Assembly: GCF_010731795.1 (NCBI RefSeq) | Contig: NZ_AP022591.1 | Location: 744,001-808,000 of the forward strand | From: Mycolicibacterium celeriflavum | Lineage (GTDB): Bacteria > Actinomycetota > Actinomycetes > Mycobacteriales > Mycobacteriaceae | Reading direction: 5' to 3' | DNA: 64,000 bases | Shown: piece by piece, positions 9,289-18,645 of the stretch | How the letters are laid out: each line of letters begins with the position of its first letter | Position numbering within the stretch: the first letter of the stretch is position 1 | The notes under the pieces: generated by a model | Databases searched by the model: none | The model's input: the letters and a program-made list of their open reading frames with translations, nothing else | Told to the model about the DNA's origin: nothing | Position numbers and translations under genes: made by a program

Positions 9289-10035
9289 GTGATCGTGCTT
9301 CTTCCGCCCTCGGAGACCAAGCGCTCCGGAGGTGATGGGCCACCGCTGCGCCTGGAGTCGCTCAGCTCGCCGGAGCTGGAACCGCTGCGCACCGAGTTGC
9401 TCGATGAGCTGGTGAAGCTGACGCGAGACCGGTCGGCGTGCCGCCGTGCACTCGGCCTGTCAGACGCGCAGGACGCCGAGGTCGACCGCAACGCGCAGCT
9501 GCGCAGCGCACCGACGCTGCCCGCGATCAACCGCTACACCGGTGTCCTCTACGACGCCCTTGATGTGGAATCGCTGCGGGGCGCCGCCGCGAGCCGTGCC
9601 CGGGCCCGACTGGCCGTCGGTTCGGCGCTGTTCGGACTGCTACGCGCCGACGATCCGATACCGGCGTACCGGCTTTCGGCCAGCTCGAAGCTGCCGGGGC
9701 GGCCGACGTTGGCCGCGCGGTGGCGTCCGCTGCTGGAGCCCGTGCTCACCCGGCTGGCCGCCGACGAGCTGATCGTCGACCTGCGGTCCGGCTCCTACGC
9801 GTCGCTTGGTCGGCTGCCCGACGCGGTCCGCGTCGACGTGGTCGCCGAGCACCCAGACGGTAGACGTACCGTCGTCACCCACTTCAACAAGGCGCACAAG
9901 GGGCGACTCGCGCGCGTCCTGGCCACCAGCCGAGCCGAACCCGACGATGCGGCCGGGGTTGCCGGCGTCGCGCGGCGCGCCGGGATGCGGGTGGAGCGAC
10001 GCGGCGGCGATCTGACCGTCGTGGTTGCGGCCTGA
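9289..10035 (+). CDS. yaaA: YaaA family peroxide-stress protein
   Basis: A 248-residue protein with the YaaA/DUF328 landmarks: an N-terminal LLPPSETK, AINRYTGVLYDALD in the middle, a LRSGSYASL stretch and NKAHKGRLAR near the C-terminus. In E. coli, YaaA limits free iron and DNA damage during hydrogen peroxide stress and binds DNA. It is probably cytoplasmic. The GTG at 9289 puts the conserved IVLLPPSE at the N-terminus; the open frame extends upstream into the proline-rich gene but that part is not conserved-looking. It follows the NlpC-like gene by 31 bp on the same strand. Confidence 0.88.
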   Translation: MIVLLPPSETKRSGGDGPPLRLESLSSPELEPLRTELLDELVKLTRDRSACRRALGLSDAQDAEVDRNAQLRSAPTLPAINRYTGVLYDALDVESLRGAAASRARARLAVGSALFGLLRADDPIPAYRLSASSKLPGRPTLAARWRPLLEPVLTRLAADELIVDLRSGSYASLGRLPDAVRVDVVAEHPDGRRTVVTHFNKAHKGRLARVLATSRAEPDDAAGVAGVARRAGMRVERRGGDLTVVVAA

Positions 10036-10039
10036 CGCG

Positions 10040-10555
10040 TCAGACGTCTTCGATCCAGTCGCTGGTGTAGAACTCCGCGGGGTTCTGGGAGAAGGCGTCG
10101 GGACGGGTGATGAACACCCATACGCCGGTTGCGCCCGGTTCGACGGCGTCGTTCAGGGTGACGGCGCCGTAGCCCGCCCCGTTGATCTGCAACACGCCCG
10201 CCGCCACTCCGGGGTCGCCGCCGTGGCAGGTGGCCGCCGACGACCGCGGTGACTGGATGAGCCGGACGTCGTAGCGCATGTTCGGTATCGCGGTGTTCAT
10301 CTCGACATCCGCGGAAACGCCCGAACCACTGGTGCGGATGACGCTGGTGGCGCGCGCGTAGCCGGTCGGACCGTTGAATTCGGTCGCGCTGAAGTCGCAG
10401 CGTCGCAGGACTTGATTCAACGGAACGAACGTGCCGCCCCGCACGGCACCGACGGGCCCGTCCGCCCCGGCGCTGCCGGTGCTGTTCGCCAGTCCGAGGG
10501 GCGCGGCCACGGCGACCGCGGCGGCCAGGGTCATCAACCGGATCGATCGGCGCAT
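10040..10555 (-). CDS. Secreted conserved hypothetical protein
   Basis: A 171-residue protein from ATG 10555, preceded by a good GGGGAGG ribosome site. The N-terminus (MRRSIRLMTLAAAVAVAAP, then A-rich residues up to SAGADG) is a signal peptide, so the product is exported. Two cysteines in the mature part (in RRCDFS and ATCHGG) may pair. The mature sequence looks beta-rich and ends WIEDV. I recognise no enzyme motif. It converges with yaaA (5-bp gap) and is divergent from the MpaB-type gene. Confidence 0.75.
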   Translation of the reverse strand: MRRSIRLMTLAAAVAVAAPLGLANSTGSAGADGPVGAVRGGTFVPLNQVLRRCDFSATEFNGPTGYARATSVIRTSGSGVSADVEMNTAIPNMRYDVRLIQSPRSSAATCHGGDPGVAAGVLQINGAGYGAVTLNDAVEPGATGVWVFITRPDAFSQNPAEFYTSDWIEDV

Positions 10556-10697
10556 GTCTGCCTCCCCGTTCCTCATCCGCGGTGGTGTGCTTTGCTCACG
10601 GGATTGACCTCCGTCGCTACGGTAAACCACAGATCACAGTCCCGGACCAGTTCGGCGGGTGTTTGGCGCGACCCTGACCGCGCCGTACCGTTGAGGT

Positions 10698-11564
10698 ATG
10701 ACGGTGTTGCCGGATCTGGGTGCCGTGCGCAAGAGCCTTGGCCGCGGCTTGTTCGGCATGGTTGCCGGACCCGACGGCCCTGCCAATCGCACGCGCATCC
10801 ACGACACCCCCGGACCGCGCTGGTTCGCCGACGACCGGCCGATCCGCCGGGTGCACGCTGACGCCTCGATGTTCGTGGGCGGTCTCCGCGCGTTGTTGCT
10901 GCAGTCGCTGCATCCGTTGGCGATGGCGGGCGTCGCCGAACACTCCGACTACCGCGGTGATCCGTGGGGCCGGCTGCAGCGGACGAGCACCTTCCTGGCG
11001 GTGACCACCTTCGGGCCCGCCGACGAGGCTCAGCGCGCGGTCGACCGCGTCCGCGGCATCCATCAACGGGTGCGCGGCGTCGCTGCGGACGGCAGGCCCT
11101 ACCATGCCGCCGACCCGCATCTGCTGGAGTGGGTGCACATCGCCGAGGTCGACAGCTTCCTGCTCGCGCACCAGTTGTACGGCGAGACGCCACTGGACCA
11201 GGCCGGCCGAGACGGCTACGTCGCCGACACCGCCCTGGTGGCATCGGCGCTGGGCGTCGCCGACCCGCCGCGTAGCGAGAAAGAGCTGGCCAAGCGGATC
11301 GAGCGGTTCCGGCCGGAACTGCGCGGCACCGCCGCCGCCCGCGACGCCGCCCGCTTCCTGCTGCTGACTCCTCCGCTGCCGATGGCGGCCAGGGCCCCCT
11401 ACGGGATACTCGCGGCGACGTCGGTGGCGATGCTGCCGGCCTGGGCGCGAATGCCGCTGATGCTGCCGTATTTTCCGCCGGTCGAGGCGACCGTGATCCG
11501 ACTGTCGGGTCGTGTTCTTGTCGGCGGGATCCGATGGGCGCTGACCGCGGAGCGCGGCGGTTAG
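10698..11564 (+). CDS. MpaB/DUF2236 family oxygenase
   Basis: A 288-residue protein of the oxygenase-MpaB (DUF2236) family, related to rubber-cleaving Lcp proteins. Landmarks are VHADASMFVGGLRALLLQSLHPLAM, split here as a His-Ala-Asp motif near residue 52 and an HPLAM motif near 72, plus the WVHIAEVDSFL stretch near 145. The conserved histidines probably bind heme. Family members are oxidoreductases with mostly unknown substrates. No signal peptide is seen; a hydrophobic C-terminal segment (MPLMLPYFPPVEATVI) may touch membrane. It converges with the acyl-CoA ligase gene, overlapping its stop by 4 nt. Confidence 0.85.
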   Translation: MTVLPDLGAVRKSLGRGLFGMVAGPDGPANRTRIHDTPGPRWFADDRPIRRVHADASMFVGGLRALLLQSLHPLAMAGVAEHSDYRGDPWGRLQRTSTFLAVTTFGPADEAQRAVDRVRGIHQRVRGVAADGRPYHAADPHLLEWVHIAEVDSFLLAHQLYGETPLDQAGRDGYVADTALVASALGVADPPRSEKELAKRIERFRPELRGTAAARDAARFLLLTPPLPMAARAPYGILAATSVAMLPAWARMPLMLPYFPPVEATVIRLSGRVLVGGIRWALTAERGG

Positions 11565-13192
11565 TCCCGGCACTCCACGACGTCGTATTCACCGTCCGCG
11601 TACCGGGACCTGATCAGCTTCTTGTCGAACTTGCCGACGCTGGTCTTGGGTACTTCGTCGATGAACGTCCAGTACTCGGGCAGCCAGAACCGGGCGACCT
11701 TGTCGCTCAGGTGTTTCCGCAATTCCGCGGCGGTAATGGCTGCGTCGCTGCCGAGGACGACCGCCGCCAGCGGGCGCTCCTGCCACCGGTCATCCGGTAC
11801 GGCGACGACAGCGGCCTCGAACACCGCGGGATGCTCCGTGATCGCCAACTCCAACTCCACCGACGAGATCCACTCGCCACCGGACTTGATGACGTCTTTG
11901 GCGCGGTCGGTCAGCGTGATGAATCCCTGCGGATCGATGCGGCCGACGTCACCGGTGCGCAACCAGCCCGCGTCGAACTTCGACGGGTCGGCGTTCTGAT
12001 AGTAGGAGCCGGTGATCCACGGTCCTCGAACCTCGATCTCGCCCACCGCTTTTCCGTCATTGGGCAACACGGCGCCGTCGTCGTCGACGATACGGATCTC
12101 GACCCCGCACAAGACGCGGCCCGCCGAGGCGCGCAGCGTCCAGTGCTCCTCACCGGTGACCTCCGGCGGCGGTGCGGCGGTGGCCGCCAGCGGTGAGGTC
12201 TCCGTCATCCCCCATGCCTGGCGGATCTCCACGCCGTACCTTTCCTGATATTCCTTCATCATCCCGAGGGGCACGGCCGAACCGCCGCAGGCGACCCGCT
12301 TCAGGGAAGAGATGTCGCGCTCGGGGTTGGCGTGCAAAAACTTCAGGACGTCGTTCCAGATGGTCGGCACCGCAGCAGCGACGGTGGGCCGGTGCCGTTC
12401 GATCATGTCGACCAACGGAGCGGCCTGCAGGAAGCGGTCGGGCAACACCAGGTCCGCGCCGGCCATCATGGCCGCATACGGTTGCCCCCACGCGTTCGCA
12501 TGGAACATCGGCACCACCGGCAGCACCCGGTCACCGTCGACGAGGCCGAGGTTGTTGGCCGCGCACACCGCCATCGAATGCAGATAGCTCGAGCGGTGGC
12601 TGTAGACCACACCCTTCGGGTTACCGGTCGTGCCGCTGGTGTAACACATTGCGGCAGCGCTTCTCTCGTCGAGTTCGGGCCAGTCGTAGTCCAGCGGCTG
12701 CCCGTCGAGGAGGTCGGCGTAGCGGATGACGGTGTGACCCGACGCGCCGAGCTGGGAAACGTCGCCGTCGCCGACCACCACCACCGTGTGCACGGTCGTC
12801 AACTGCGGCAGGATCGGCGACAGCAGCCCGGCCAGCGACATGTCCACCAGCACAACCGAATCCTCGGCCTGGTTGGCGATGAACGCGATCTGCTCATCGG
12901 CCAGTCGGATGTTGAGCGTGTGCAGCACCGCCCCCATGCACGGCGCGGCGAAGTAGGCCTCCAGGTGTTCCTGGTTGTTCCACATGAACGTGGCGACCCG
13001 CTGCCCGTCGGTCACCCCCAGCGCGCGTAGCCCGTGCGCGAGCTGCGCAACCCGTGTTCCGAATTCGCCGTAGCTGATCTCCCGGTGTCCGCCGGGTGTC
13101 GCGGTGATCACCTTGCGGCTCGAGGACCACCGGGTGCCGTGCCGCAGAATCCCCGTCACGGTCAGCGGAAAGTCCTGCATCGTACTGTCCAT
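11561..13192 (-). CDS. Acyl-CoA synthetase (FadD family)
   Basis: A 543-residue ATP-dependent fatty acid-CoA ligase of the ANL superfamily. The AMP-binding signature YTSGTTGNPKG lies near residue 195, followed by the WGMTETSPL motif and a C-terminal GEWISS / SVGKFDKK catalytic lysine motif. The opening DFPLTVTGILRHG resembles AlkK/FadD14-type medium-chain ligases. It activates fatty acids for beta-oxidation or lipid synthesis. ATG 13192 has a GGGGAG ribosome site 8 nt upstream; the open frame extends further but looks non-coding. It is divergent from the small gene at 13334. Confidence 0.92.
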   Translation of the reverse strand: MDSTMQDFPLTVTGILRHGTRWSSSRKVITATPGGHREISYGEFGTRVAQLAHGLRALGVTDGQRVATFMWNNQEHLEAYFAAPCMGAVLHTLNIRLADEQIAFIANQAEDSVVLVDMSLAGLLSPILPQLTTVHTVVVVGDGDVSQLGASGHTVIRYADLLDGQPLDYDWPELDERSAAAMCYTSGTTGNPKGVVYSHRSSYLHSMAVCAANNLGLVDGDRVLPVVPMFHANAWGQPYAAMMAGADLVLPDRFLQAAPLVDMIERHRPTVAAAVPTIWNDVLKFLHANPERDISSLKRVACGGSAVPLGMMKEYQERYGVEIRQAWGMTETSPLAATAAPPPEVTGEEHWTLRASAGRVLCGVEIRIVDDDGAVLPNDGKAVGEIEVRGPWITGSYYQNADPSKFDAGWLRTGDVGRIDPQGFITLTDRAKDVIKSGGEWISSVELELAITEHPAVFEAAVVAVPDDRWQERPLAAVVLGSDAAITAAELRKHLSDKVARFWLPEYWTFIDEVPKTSVGKFDKKLIRSRYADGEYDVVECRD

Positions 13193-13333
13193 GGCATCAT
13201 CTCCCCAGGCGCCGGCTCGATAGCGCCATGATGGCCGATGTGGGCGCGCTCCGACGGGAAACCGAGCAAGGGGCCGCGAGCGTGGCGGCTGAAACAGCCG
13301 ACTGCGCCTACGGTTTGGCCTACCGTAAGCCGG

Positions 13334-13573
13334 GTGGAAGCACACCCGGCAAAAGCCCCCGGCCTGGTGGCGGTCGAGGCACTGCGCTCAGGCGACCCGA
13401 TCGTCGATGTCAACGGTGGCGGTCAGCACTACACGGTGTTGGAGGCGAAGGACTTCGGCGAGGGCTGTGTCGTCCTCGAGCTGGAGTCCAAGGCCAACGA
13501 CGAACTGCGGGTGATCGAGATGACGTTCCCCGCCGGATACCAGATGGAAAGATCGCCGCGCCGACTGCTGTAG
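13334..13573 (+). CDS. Small conserved hypothetical protein
   Basis: A 79-residue protein from GTG 13334 (start uncertain; no strong ribosome site). The sequence is beta-rich and balanced (VNGGGQHYTVLEAKD, CVVLELES, ELRVIEMTFPAG) and reads like a real small globular protein rather than a shadow frame. It lies 36 bp upstream of the hotdog-type gene on the same strand, so the two may be co-transcribed. I cannot assign a function. Confidence 0.55.
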   Translation: MEAHPAKAPGLVAVEALRSGDPIVDVNGGGQHYTVLEAKDFGEGCVVLELESKANDELRVIEMTFPAGYQMERSPRRLL

Positions 13574-13609
13574 ACCGCCGTCGATGTCGCATCGAGATGG
13601 GAGTGCCCG

Positions 13610-14458
13610 ATGTTGGGCGACATCCGTGAGTTGACCGATTCGCCCGAGGCGTACGCCGAGGAACTGCGCAGGCGGTGGGGCGGGCTGCTGAGCTACCGCT
13701 ACATCGGCCGCAGCTACGCGCAGATGGACCTCGTCGACGAGGACAACACCGTCACCGTGCGCCGCGATATGCGCGACGCCGCGGGTGGGCTGCTGTTCGC
13801 CGTGCTGGGCATCTGCGCGCCCGAGAGCGGGCACATGTCCGATCTGGAGGCCGTGCCCAACCCGGTGATCCATTCCTGCCAGTTGCTCGATCCCGGCCTC
13901 GACGTCCGTTGCATCGAGGTGGTGTCCGAGGAACTACGGGTCGGCCGCCAGATGGGTTACAGCCGGGCGAAGATCGTCGACGCCGATCAGCCCGACCGGG
14001 TCCTTGCGCTGATCGAAGGGCAGGGCGTCAGCATCGGCACGCCGCCGGAAGGACTGGACCGGATGGAGGCCAATCCCCTCGAGGTGGTCGACTCCCCCGA
14101 CCTGCCGCCGCTGTGGCAGGTGTTCGGCGGCCACCGCAGACCCGACGGTCGCTGGGGCCTGCCGGAGTTGTCGGTGGAGGTGGCGTCGCCCGACGCGGCG
14201 CTGCACGTCGGGCCGCAGTTCGTCATCCTCGAGACGGCGGCGATCGACGCCGCGGCCGGCGTCGCCGGCACTGACCGCCTGCACGGGGTGTCGTGCCATG
14301 TCATGTTCATGGCCCGCGGCAAAGCCGGCCCGTTCCGGGTGGACACCGAACCGGTACCCGGGCCCGACGGCACCGTCGCGGTACGGGTGCTGATGCGCGA
14401 CGAAGGCGTGGACGACCGCGTCACCACCGCCGCGTCGTACGTATTCCGGGTGGCATAG
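13610..14458 (+). CDS. Hotdog-fold thioesterase-like protein (PaaI type)
   Basis: A 282-residue protein that looks like two hotdog-type halves. The first half has AAGGLLFAVLGIC and an N-P-V-I-H-S stretch; the second has a region around GPQFVILETAA and GVSCHVMFMARGKAGPF. This is the pattern of acyl-CoA thioesterase/dehydratase-like proteins of actinobacteria. A hydrolytic role on acyl-CoA is inferred; catalytic residues are not certain. The ATG at 13610 has a GGGAG ribosome site. It sits between the FadD gene and an alpha/beta hydrolase, which fits acyl metabolism. Confidence 0.6.
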   Translation: MLGDIRELTDSPEAYAEELRRRWGGLLSYRYIGRSYAQMDLVDEDNTVTVRRDMRDAAGGLLFAVLGICAPESGHMSDLEAVPNPVIHSCQLLDPGLDVRCIEVVSEELRVGRQMGYSRAKIVDADQPDRVLALIEGQGVSIGTPPEGLDRMEANPLEVVDSPDLPPLWQVFGGHRRPDGRWGLPELSVEVASPDAALHVGPQFVILETAAIDAAAGVAGTDRLHGVSCHVMFMARGKAGPFRVDTEPVPGPDGTVAVRVLMRDEGVDDRVTTAASYVFRVA

Positions 14459-14496
14459 CCGAAAACGGCGCCGACGCGCCATGAGACACTTCGGAC

Positions 14497-15423
14497 ATGG
14501 TTGTCGCAATCGCCCGCCCCAAGCTCGAAGGCAACGTCGCTGTCGGCGACGATCGTCGGATCGGGTTCGCCGAGTTCGGCGCTCCGCAGGGCCGCGCCAT
14601 CTTCTGGCTGCACGGCACCCCCGGGGCCCGGCGCCAGATCCCGATGGAAGCGCGTGTCTACGCCGAGAAGGCCAACATCCGGTTGATCGGCCTCGACCGG
14701 CCCGGTATCGGATCGTCGACCCCGCATCGCTACGACACCGTCGTCGCGTTCGCCGACGACCTGCGCACCATCGCCGACACCCTCGGCATCGACAAGATGG
14801 TCGTCGTCGGCCTGTCCGGCGGCGGCCCGTACACGCTGGGCTGCGCCGCGGCGATGCCCGACCGGGTGGTCGCCGCCGGTGTGATCGGCGGCGTCGCCCC
14901 CACGGTCGGTTCCGACGCGATCACAGGCGGCCTGATGGGCAACCTCGGGACCCGCGTCGCGCCGCTGCTGCAGTACGCGGGAACGCCGATCGGCCTGGTC
15001 GCATCGGCACTCATCCGGTTCATCAAGCCGGTCGCCTCCCCGGCTGCCGACCTGTACGGCCGGGTCTCCCCGGAGGGCGACCGCCGACTGCTGGCCCGCC
15101 CGGAGATCAAGGCGATGTTCCTCGACGACCTGCTCAATGGCAGCCGTAAACAACTGGCCGCGCCGTTCTCCGACATCGTGGTGTTCGCCCGCGACTGGGG
15201 TTTCCGGCTCGACGAGATCAAGGTGCCGGTGCGCTGGTGGCACGGCGACGCCGACCACATCGTCCCGTACGCGCACGGGCAGCACGTGGTGTCCAGGCTC
15301 GCCGACGCCGAGCTGTACCCGATGCCCGGCGAAAGCCACCTCGCGGGACTGGGCCGCGCCGAGGAGATCCTGCAGACGATGATGAAGGTCTGGGACGAGT
15401 ACGCCGCCGACGAACGGTCCTAG
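14497..15423 (+). CDS. Alpha/beta hydrolase
   Basis: A 308-residue alpha/beta hydrolase. The oxyanion region FWLHGTPGAR is near residue 37, the nucleophile elbow GLSGGG gives Ser107, the acid is the Asp in WHGDADHIVP, and the catalytic His lies in PGESHLAG near the C-terminus. All triad residues are present, so it should be active on an ester or similar bond; the substrate is unknown. No signal peptide. It follows the hotdog-type gene by 38 bp and is probably co-transcribed with it. Confidence 0.88.
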   Translation: MVVAIARPKLEGNVAVGDDRRIGFAEFGAPQGRAIFWLHGTPGARRQIPMEARVYAEKANIRLIGLDRPGIGSSTPHRYDTVVAFADDLRTIADTLGIDKMVVVGLSGGGPYTLGCAAAMPDRVVAAGVIGGVAPTVGSDAITGGLMGNLGTRVAPLLQYAGTPIGLVASALIRFIKPVASPAADLYGRVSPEGDRRLLARPEIKAMFLDDLLNGSRKQLAAPFSDIVVFARDWGFRLDEIKVPVRWWHGDADHIVPYAHGQHVVSRLADAELYPMPGESHLAGLGRAEEILQTMMKVWDEYAADERS

Positions 15424-15454
15424 GACGCCGATCGGGCGCAGGTAGTCGTGGCGC

Positions 15455-15682
15455 CTACGCTCCGCGGTTCAGCCAGCCGGTCACCGTGGCCAAGTCGCGG
15501 GTGTAGGCCATCAGGACGTCGTCGTGATACAGCGCTCCGCCGCTGATCCCGTCGGGTCCCTGCCAGATCACGTGTATTCGCACCGGAGGTCGGGTGTAGT
15601 AGTCGGCGCGGTCGGCGTCTCGGCGGTCCCATCCGGCCTCTACGGCGCGTTGGGACATCTCGTCGCGCGCGGTTGCCGTCAT
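15455..15682 (-). CDS. Small conserved hypothetical protein
   Basis: A 75-residue protein from ATG 15682, preceded by a strong AGGAGGAGC ribosome site; the frame continues upstream without support. The sequence has an EMSQRAVEAGWDRRDADRA start and a beta-like IHVIWQGPDGISGGALYHDD stretch (20 residues, 35 to 54). It converges with the alpha/beta hydrolase. Function unknown. Confidence 0.6.
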   Translation of the reverse strand: MTATARDEMSQRAVEAGWDRRDADRADYYTRPPVRIHVIWQGPDGISGGALYHDDVLMAYTRDLATVTGWLNRGA

Positions 15683-15746
15683 CGTGCTCCTCCTGTGTTT
15701 CACGGACACGGTATCGGAACGGCGGACCAAGTCCGCACGCGCGGCG

Positions 15747-16454
15747 CTACGACGCCATCGGCGCGAAGGTGACGACGAGCACGTCGCGACGCGCCGGTTT
15801 CGCCGCGTCCAGCGGCCGGATCGGCGTCACGCCGTGCAACGTACGCCGGTCGTCACCGAGCAACAGTGTGCCCGGTTCGCTCAGCGTGGTCGACAGCAGA
15901 TGGCGGCCGTCGGCGGAAAACACCGAACTCTCGCCGCCCACCGCGTTGTCGCGCCCGATCAGCAGCGAGGTGACCAGGGTGACACCGTCGCGGTGCAGCC
16001 CTTCCGGGGTGGGATCGCCACCGTCTGATGTCGAGGCCAGAACACGGAACGGGGTGACCTTCACACTCCAGCGGGGTAGGTCGTCCAGCATCGTGGCCAC
16101 CTGGCCCAGCAGCCGCAGAAACCGTTGCAGCAGTGGCTCTTCGACGAATGCGTCGGTCAGCGGCTCGAAGTGGCGGCTACGGTCGACATAGAGCGGGTTG
16201 GATGCCTGCGGCTGTACGAACGCGTCGTGCGGCATGGGGTCGATGGCGGCGTCGGCGGGGACGAACGCGAAATGTCCGTAGCGGCGTAGGCGCCGGGTGC
16301 CCAACTCTGCGGCGTAGGGATCGTCGGCCAGGGCGTCCCAGTGCCGGCCGAACCGCTGCCAGGCGTTCCGGTCGGCGCCGAGGCCCGCATCGAGTTCGGC
16401 CGCGGTCATCAGATATGCCCCGTCGGCGATCAATCGGTGCTGCGCCAGTGTCAT
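15747..16454 (-). CDS. 2OG-Fe(II) dioxygenase family protein
   Basis: A 235-residue protein resembling the 2OG-Fe_Oxy_2 (PF10014) family, which includes BsmA and the Bacillus L-isoleucine dioxygenase. The metal triad is visible as LHRDGV (His and Asp) and the downstream LHGVTPI (His), with a later Arg that could bind 2-oxoglutarate. The family hydroxylates free amino acids or related small molecules; the substrate here is unknown. Cytoplasmic. It lies 48 bp downstream of cinA on the same strand. Confidence 0.8.
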   Translation of the reverse strand: MTLAQHRLIADGAYLMTAAELDAGLGADRNAWQRFGRHWDALADDPYAAELGTRRLRRYGHFAFVPADAAIDPMPHDAFVQPQASNPLYVDRSRHFEPLTDAFVEEPLLQRFLRLLGQVATMLDDLPRWSVKVTPFRVLASTSDGGDPTPEGLHRDGVTLVTSLLIGRDNAVGGESSVFSADGRHLLSTTLSEPGTLLLGDDRRTLHGVTPIRPLDAAKPARRDVLVVTFAPMAS

Positions 16455-16502
16455 CTCGCCGCCGGAATACCCGCGTGTACGCGGATTGAACGCGGCGAGG
16501 GC

Positions 16503-17762
16503 TCAGCTCAGCGCCCGGCGCAGCATGTGCATCGCGACGGTGGTGGACCGCTCGCGGATGTCAGCGCGGTTGCCGGGCAGCCGCAGCGTCCTGGTGACCG
16601 CGGGGCCGTCGGCCAGCTTGACACTGAAACACACCGTGCCCACCGGCTTTTCGGCTGTCCCGCCGCCCGGACCGGCGACGCCGGTGATCGCGACGGCGGT
16701 GTCCACGCCGAACCTGCTCAACGCGCCGTCGGCCATCGCCTCGGCGACGGGCTCGGAGACCGCGCCGTGCGTCTCGATCAGTGCGGGGTCCACGTCGAGC
16801 AGCCCGGCCTTGGCGTCGTTCGCGTAGGCGACCACCGCACCGGCGACGTAGGCCGACGAGCCCGCGAGGTCGGTCAGCCGGGCGGCCAGCAGCCCGCCGG
16901 TGCAGGACTCGGCGGTCGCGATGCGTCGACCGCCGAGCAGCCGGGCGACCTGGTCGTCGACGCGTGAGCCGTCCTCGGAGAAGATCGCCTCGCCGTGCCG
17001 CTCGCGCAGCAACGTCATCAGCTCGCCGTAGCTCTCGGCGGCATCGGGCTCGTAGCGGGCGACCACTTCGAGCTCGCCGCGCCGCAGGCAGGTGGTGATC
17101 TCAAGGCGGTCGAAACCGGTGAGGCTGCGCTCGGCGTCGCGCAACGTGTCGGCGAGGCCGGACTCCGGCAGCCCGAACATCCGGACCGTCTCCTGTCGGT
17201 ACGCGGTGCGCCCCGCGATCGCCTCCTGGACAGCGGCCGTCTGCACCGCGATCGGCCACATCGGCTGCAGTTCACGCGGCGGCCCGGGCAGCACGACGAT
17301 CGTCGGCTTGCCCGGCACCACCACTCCCGGCGCGGTACCGACCGGATCGATCACGTGTGCTCCGTCCGGCACGAGGGCCTGCTTGCGGTTGGCGGCGTGC
17401 ACGGCGTCGGCGTCCACGTTGGGAAAGCGCGCCATCAGACGCGACACGATGTCGGCGATCATGACCTCGAGGCGGTTGTCCAACACCAGCTTTCGGCCGG
17501 CGAAGCGGGCCACCGTCTCGACGGTCATGTCGTCGGCGGTGGGGCCGAGGCCGCCGCTGGTGACGATCAGGTCCACGCCCTCGTCGGCCAGGAACCGCAA
17601 CTGTGCCTCGATGTCGCCCGGCCGGTCGCCGCAGATGGTGATGTGCGCCAACTCGACACCCAACTCCAGCAGCCGATCCGCGACCCACGGTCCGTTGAGA
17701 TCCTGTACCCGGCCCGTGAGGACTTCGGTACCGGTGACGACGATGCCCGCGCGTGCGCTCAC
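16503..17762 (-). CDS. cinA: CinA family protein (competence/damage-inducible, NMN deamidase type)
   Basis: A 419-residue two-domain CinA protein. The N-terminal MoaB/MogA-like domain starts [15 protein letters not shown] and carries [11 protein letters not shown]. The C-terminal CinA domain has [17 protein letters not shown], a GAVVAYAN stretch and [18 protein letters not shown]. In other bacteria these proteins act as ADP-ribose pyrophosphatase and nicotinamide mononucleotide deamidase in NAD salvage. The length is normal for the family. It lies between the SDR gene and the 2OG-Fe oxygenase gene on the same strand. Confidence 0.95.
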   Translation of the reverse strand: MSARAGIVVTGTEVLTGRVQDLNGPWVADRLLELGVELAHITICGDRPGDIEAQLRFLADEGVDLIVTSGGLGPTADDMTVETVARFAGRKLVLDNRLEVMIADIVSRLMARFPNVDADAVHAANRKQALVPDGAHVIDPVGTAPGVVVPGKPTIVVLPGPPRELQPMWPIAVQTAAVQEAIAGRTAYRQETVRMFGLPESGLADTLRDAERSLTGFDRLEITTCLRRGELEVVARYEPDAAESYGELMTLLRERHGEAIFSEDGSRVDDQVARLLGGRRIATAESCTGGLLAARLTDLAGSSAYVAGAVVAYANDAKAGLLDVDPALIETHGAVSEPVAEAMADGALSRFGVDTAVAITGVAGPGGGTAEKPVGTVCFSVKLADGPAVTRTLRLPGNRADIRERSTTVAMHMLRRALS

Positions 17763-17832
17763 GAGCTACGACACTACGGGTCGCCGAGTGTCGGGTTGAC
17801 CGACGCCTCGGCGCCGCAAAGCGTTCGGGGCG

Positions 17833-18567
17833 CTACTTGTGCGGCACGTCGTTGGTCAAGCCGCCGTCCATGATGTACTCGGCGCCGGTCGAATAGCTGG
17901 ACTCGTCGCTGGCCAGAAAGACGACGAACGTCGCGACCTCTTCGGGCTGGCCCGGGCGACCCAGCGGGATCCGCAACATGTTGTCCGGAAAGTGCTTGGT
18001 CATCGGCGTCCGGATGAACCCGGGATGCACCGAGTTCACTCGGATGTTGTGCGCGCCGAGCTCGAGCGCCGCCGACTTGGTCAGCCCACGCACTGCCCAC
18101 TTCGAGGCCACGTACGGGTGCACCATCACGGCGCCGCGCAGCCCCTCGATCGAGGAGATGTTGATGATCGAGCCGCCGCCGGCGGCCTTCATCGCCTCCA
18201 CCGAGTGCTGCATACCCAGGAAGGTTCCGGTGAGGTTGACGTCGATGACCTTCTGCCACTTGGCCATGTCGAACTGGCCGATCTGGCCCAGCGCCACCGT
18301 GCCCGCGTTGTTGACCAGCACGTTGAGCTTCCCGAACTCGTTGACGGCGGTGGCCACGGCGGCTTCCCACTGGTCGGCCTGTGTGACGTCGAGGTGGACG
18401 TATCGGGCGGACTCGCCGATCTCGTCGGCCAGGGCCTTGCCCTTCTCATCGAGAATGTCACCGATAACGACCTTGGCGCCCTCGGCCACCAGCGCCCGTG
18501 CATCGGCGGCGCCCATCCCCTGCGCACCGCCACTGATCAGTGCAACCTTGTCGTCCACGCGTCCCAT
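17833..18567 (-). CDS. Short-chain dehydrogenase resembling 3-alpha,20-beta-hydroxysteroid dehydrogenase (FabG3/Rv2002 type)
   Basis: A 244-residue classical SDR. The NAD-binding glycine motif SGGAQGMGA is at about 12-20, followed by GDILDEKG, NNAG and the catalytic triad NISS ... YVASK (Tyr about 151, Lys about 155). The closing SDESSYSTGAEYIMDGG is very like M. tuberculosis Rv2002. It should oxidise or reduce a hydroxysteroid or hydroxyacyl substrate with NAD(H). It is divergent from the DapB-like gene, with a perfect KstR-type operator between them, which supports a role in steroid catabolism. Confidence 0.9.
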   Translation of the reverse strand: MGRVDDKVALISGGAQGMGAADARALVAEGAKVVIGDILDEKGKALADEIGESARYVHLDVTQADQWEAAVATAVNEFGKLNVLVNNAGTVALGQIGQFDMAKWQKVIDVNLTGTFLGMQHSVEAMKAAGGGSIINISSIEGLRGAVMVHPYVASKWAVRGLTKSAALELGAHNIRVNSVHPGFIRTPMTKHFPDNMLRIPLGRPGQPEEVATFVVFLASDESSYSTGAEYIMDGGLTNDVPHK

Positions 18568-18600
18568 GGGGCGTCAGGCTACCGCACGCTCCTGGCGAAC

Positions 18601-18614
18601 TAGAACCTGTTCCA
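18601..18614. promoter_or_regulatory. KstR-type operator (cholesterol regulon)
   Basis: TAGAACCTGTTCCA matches the KstR consensus tnnAACnnGTTnnA at all eight fixed positions. It lies in the 78-bp divergent promoter between the steroid-dehydrogenase-like SDR (start 18567) and the DapB-fold gene (start 18646), so one repressor could control both. The assignment rests on the motif alone. Confidence 0.7.
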
Positions 18615-18645
18615 ATTTGGCTGTGCAACACGCATACTGCTCGCC

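Noticed and set aside
8214..9530. Minus-strand open frame (438 codons) opposite the NlpC-like and yaaA genes
   Set aside because: Translation is Gly/Arg runs mirroring the proline-rich repeats; no motif and no ribosome site.
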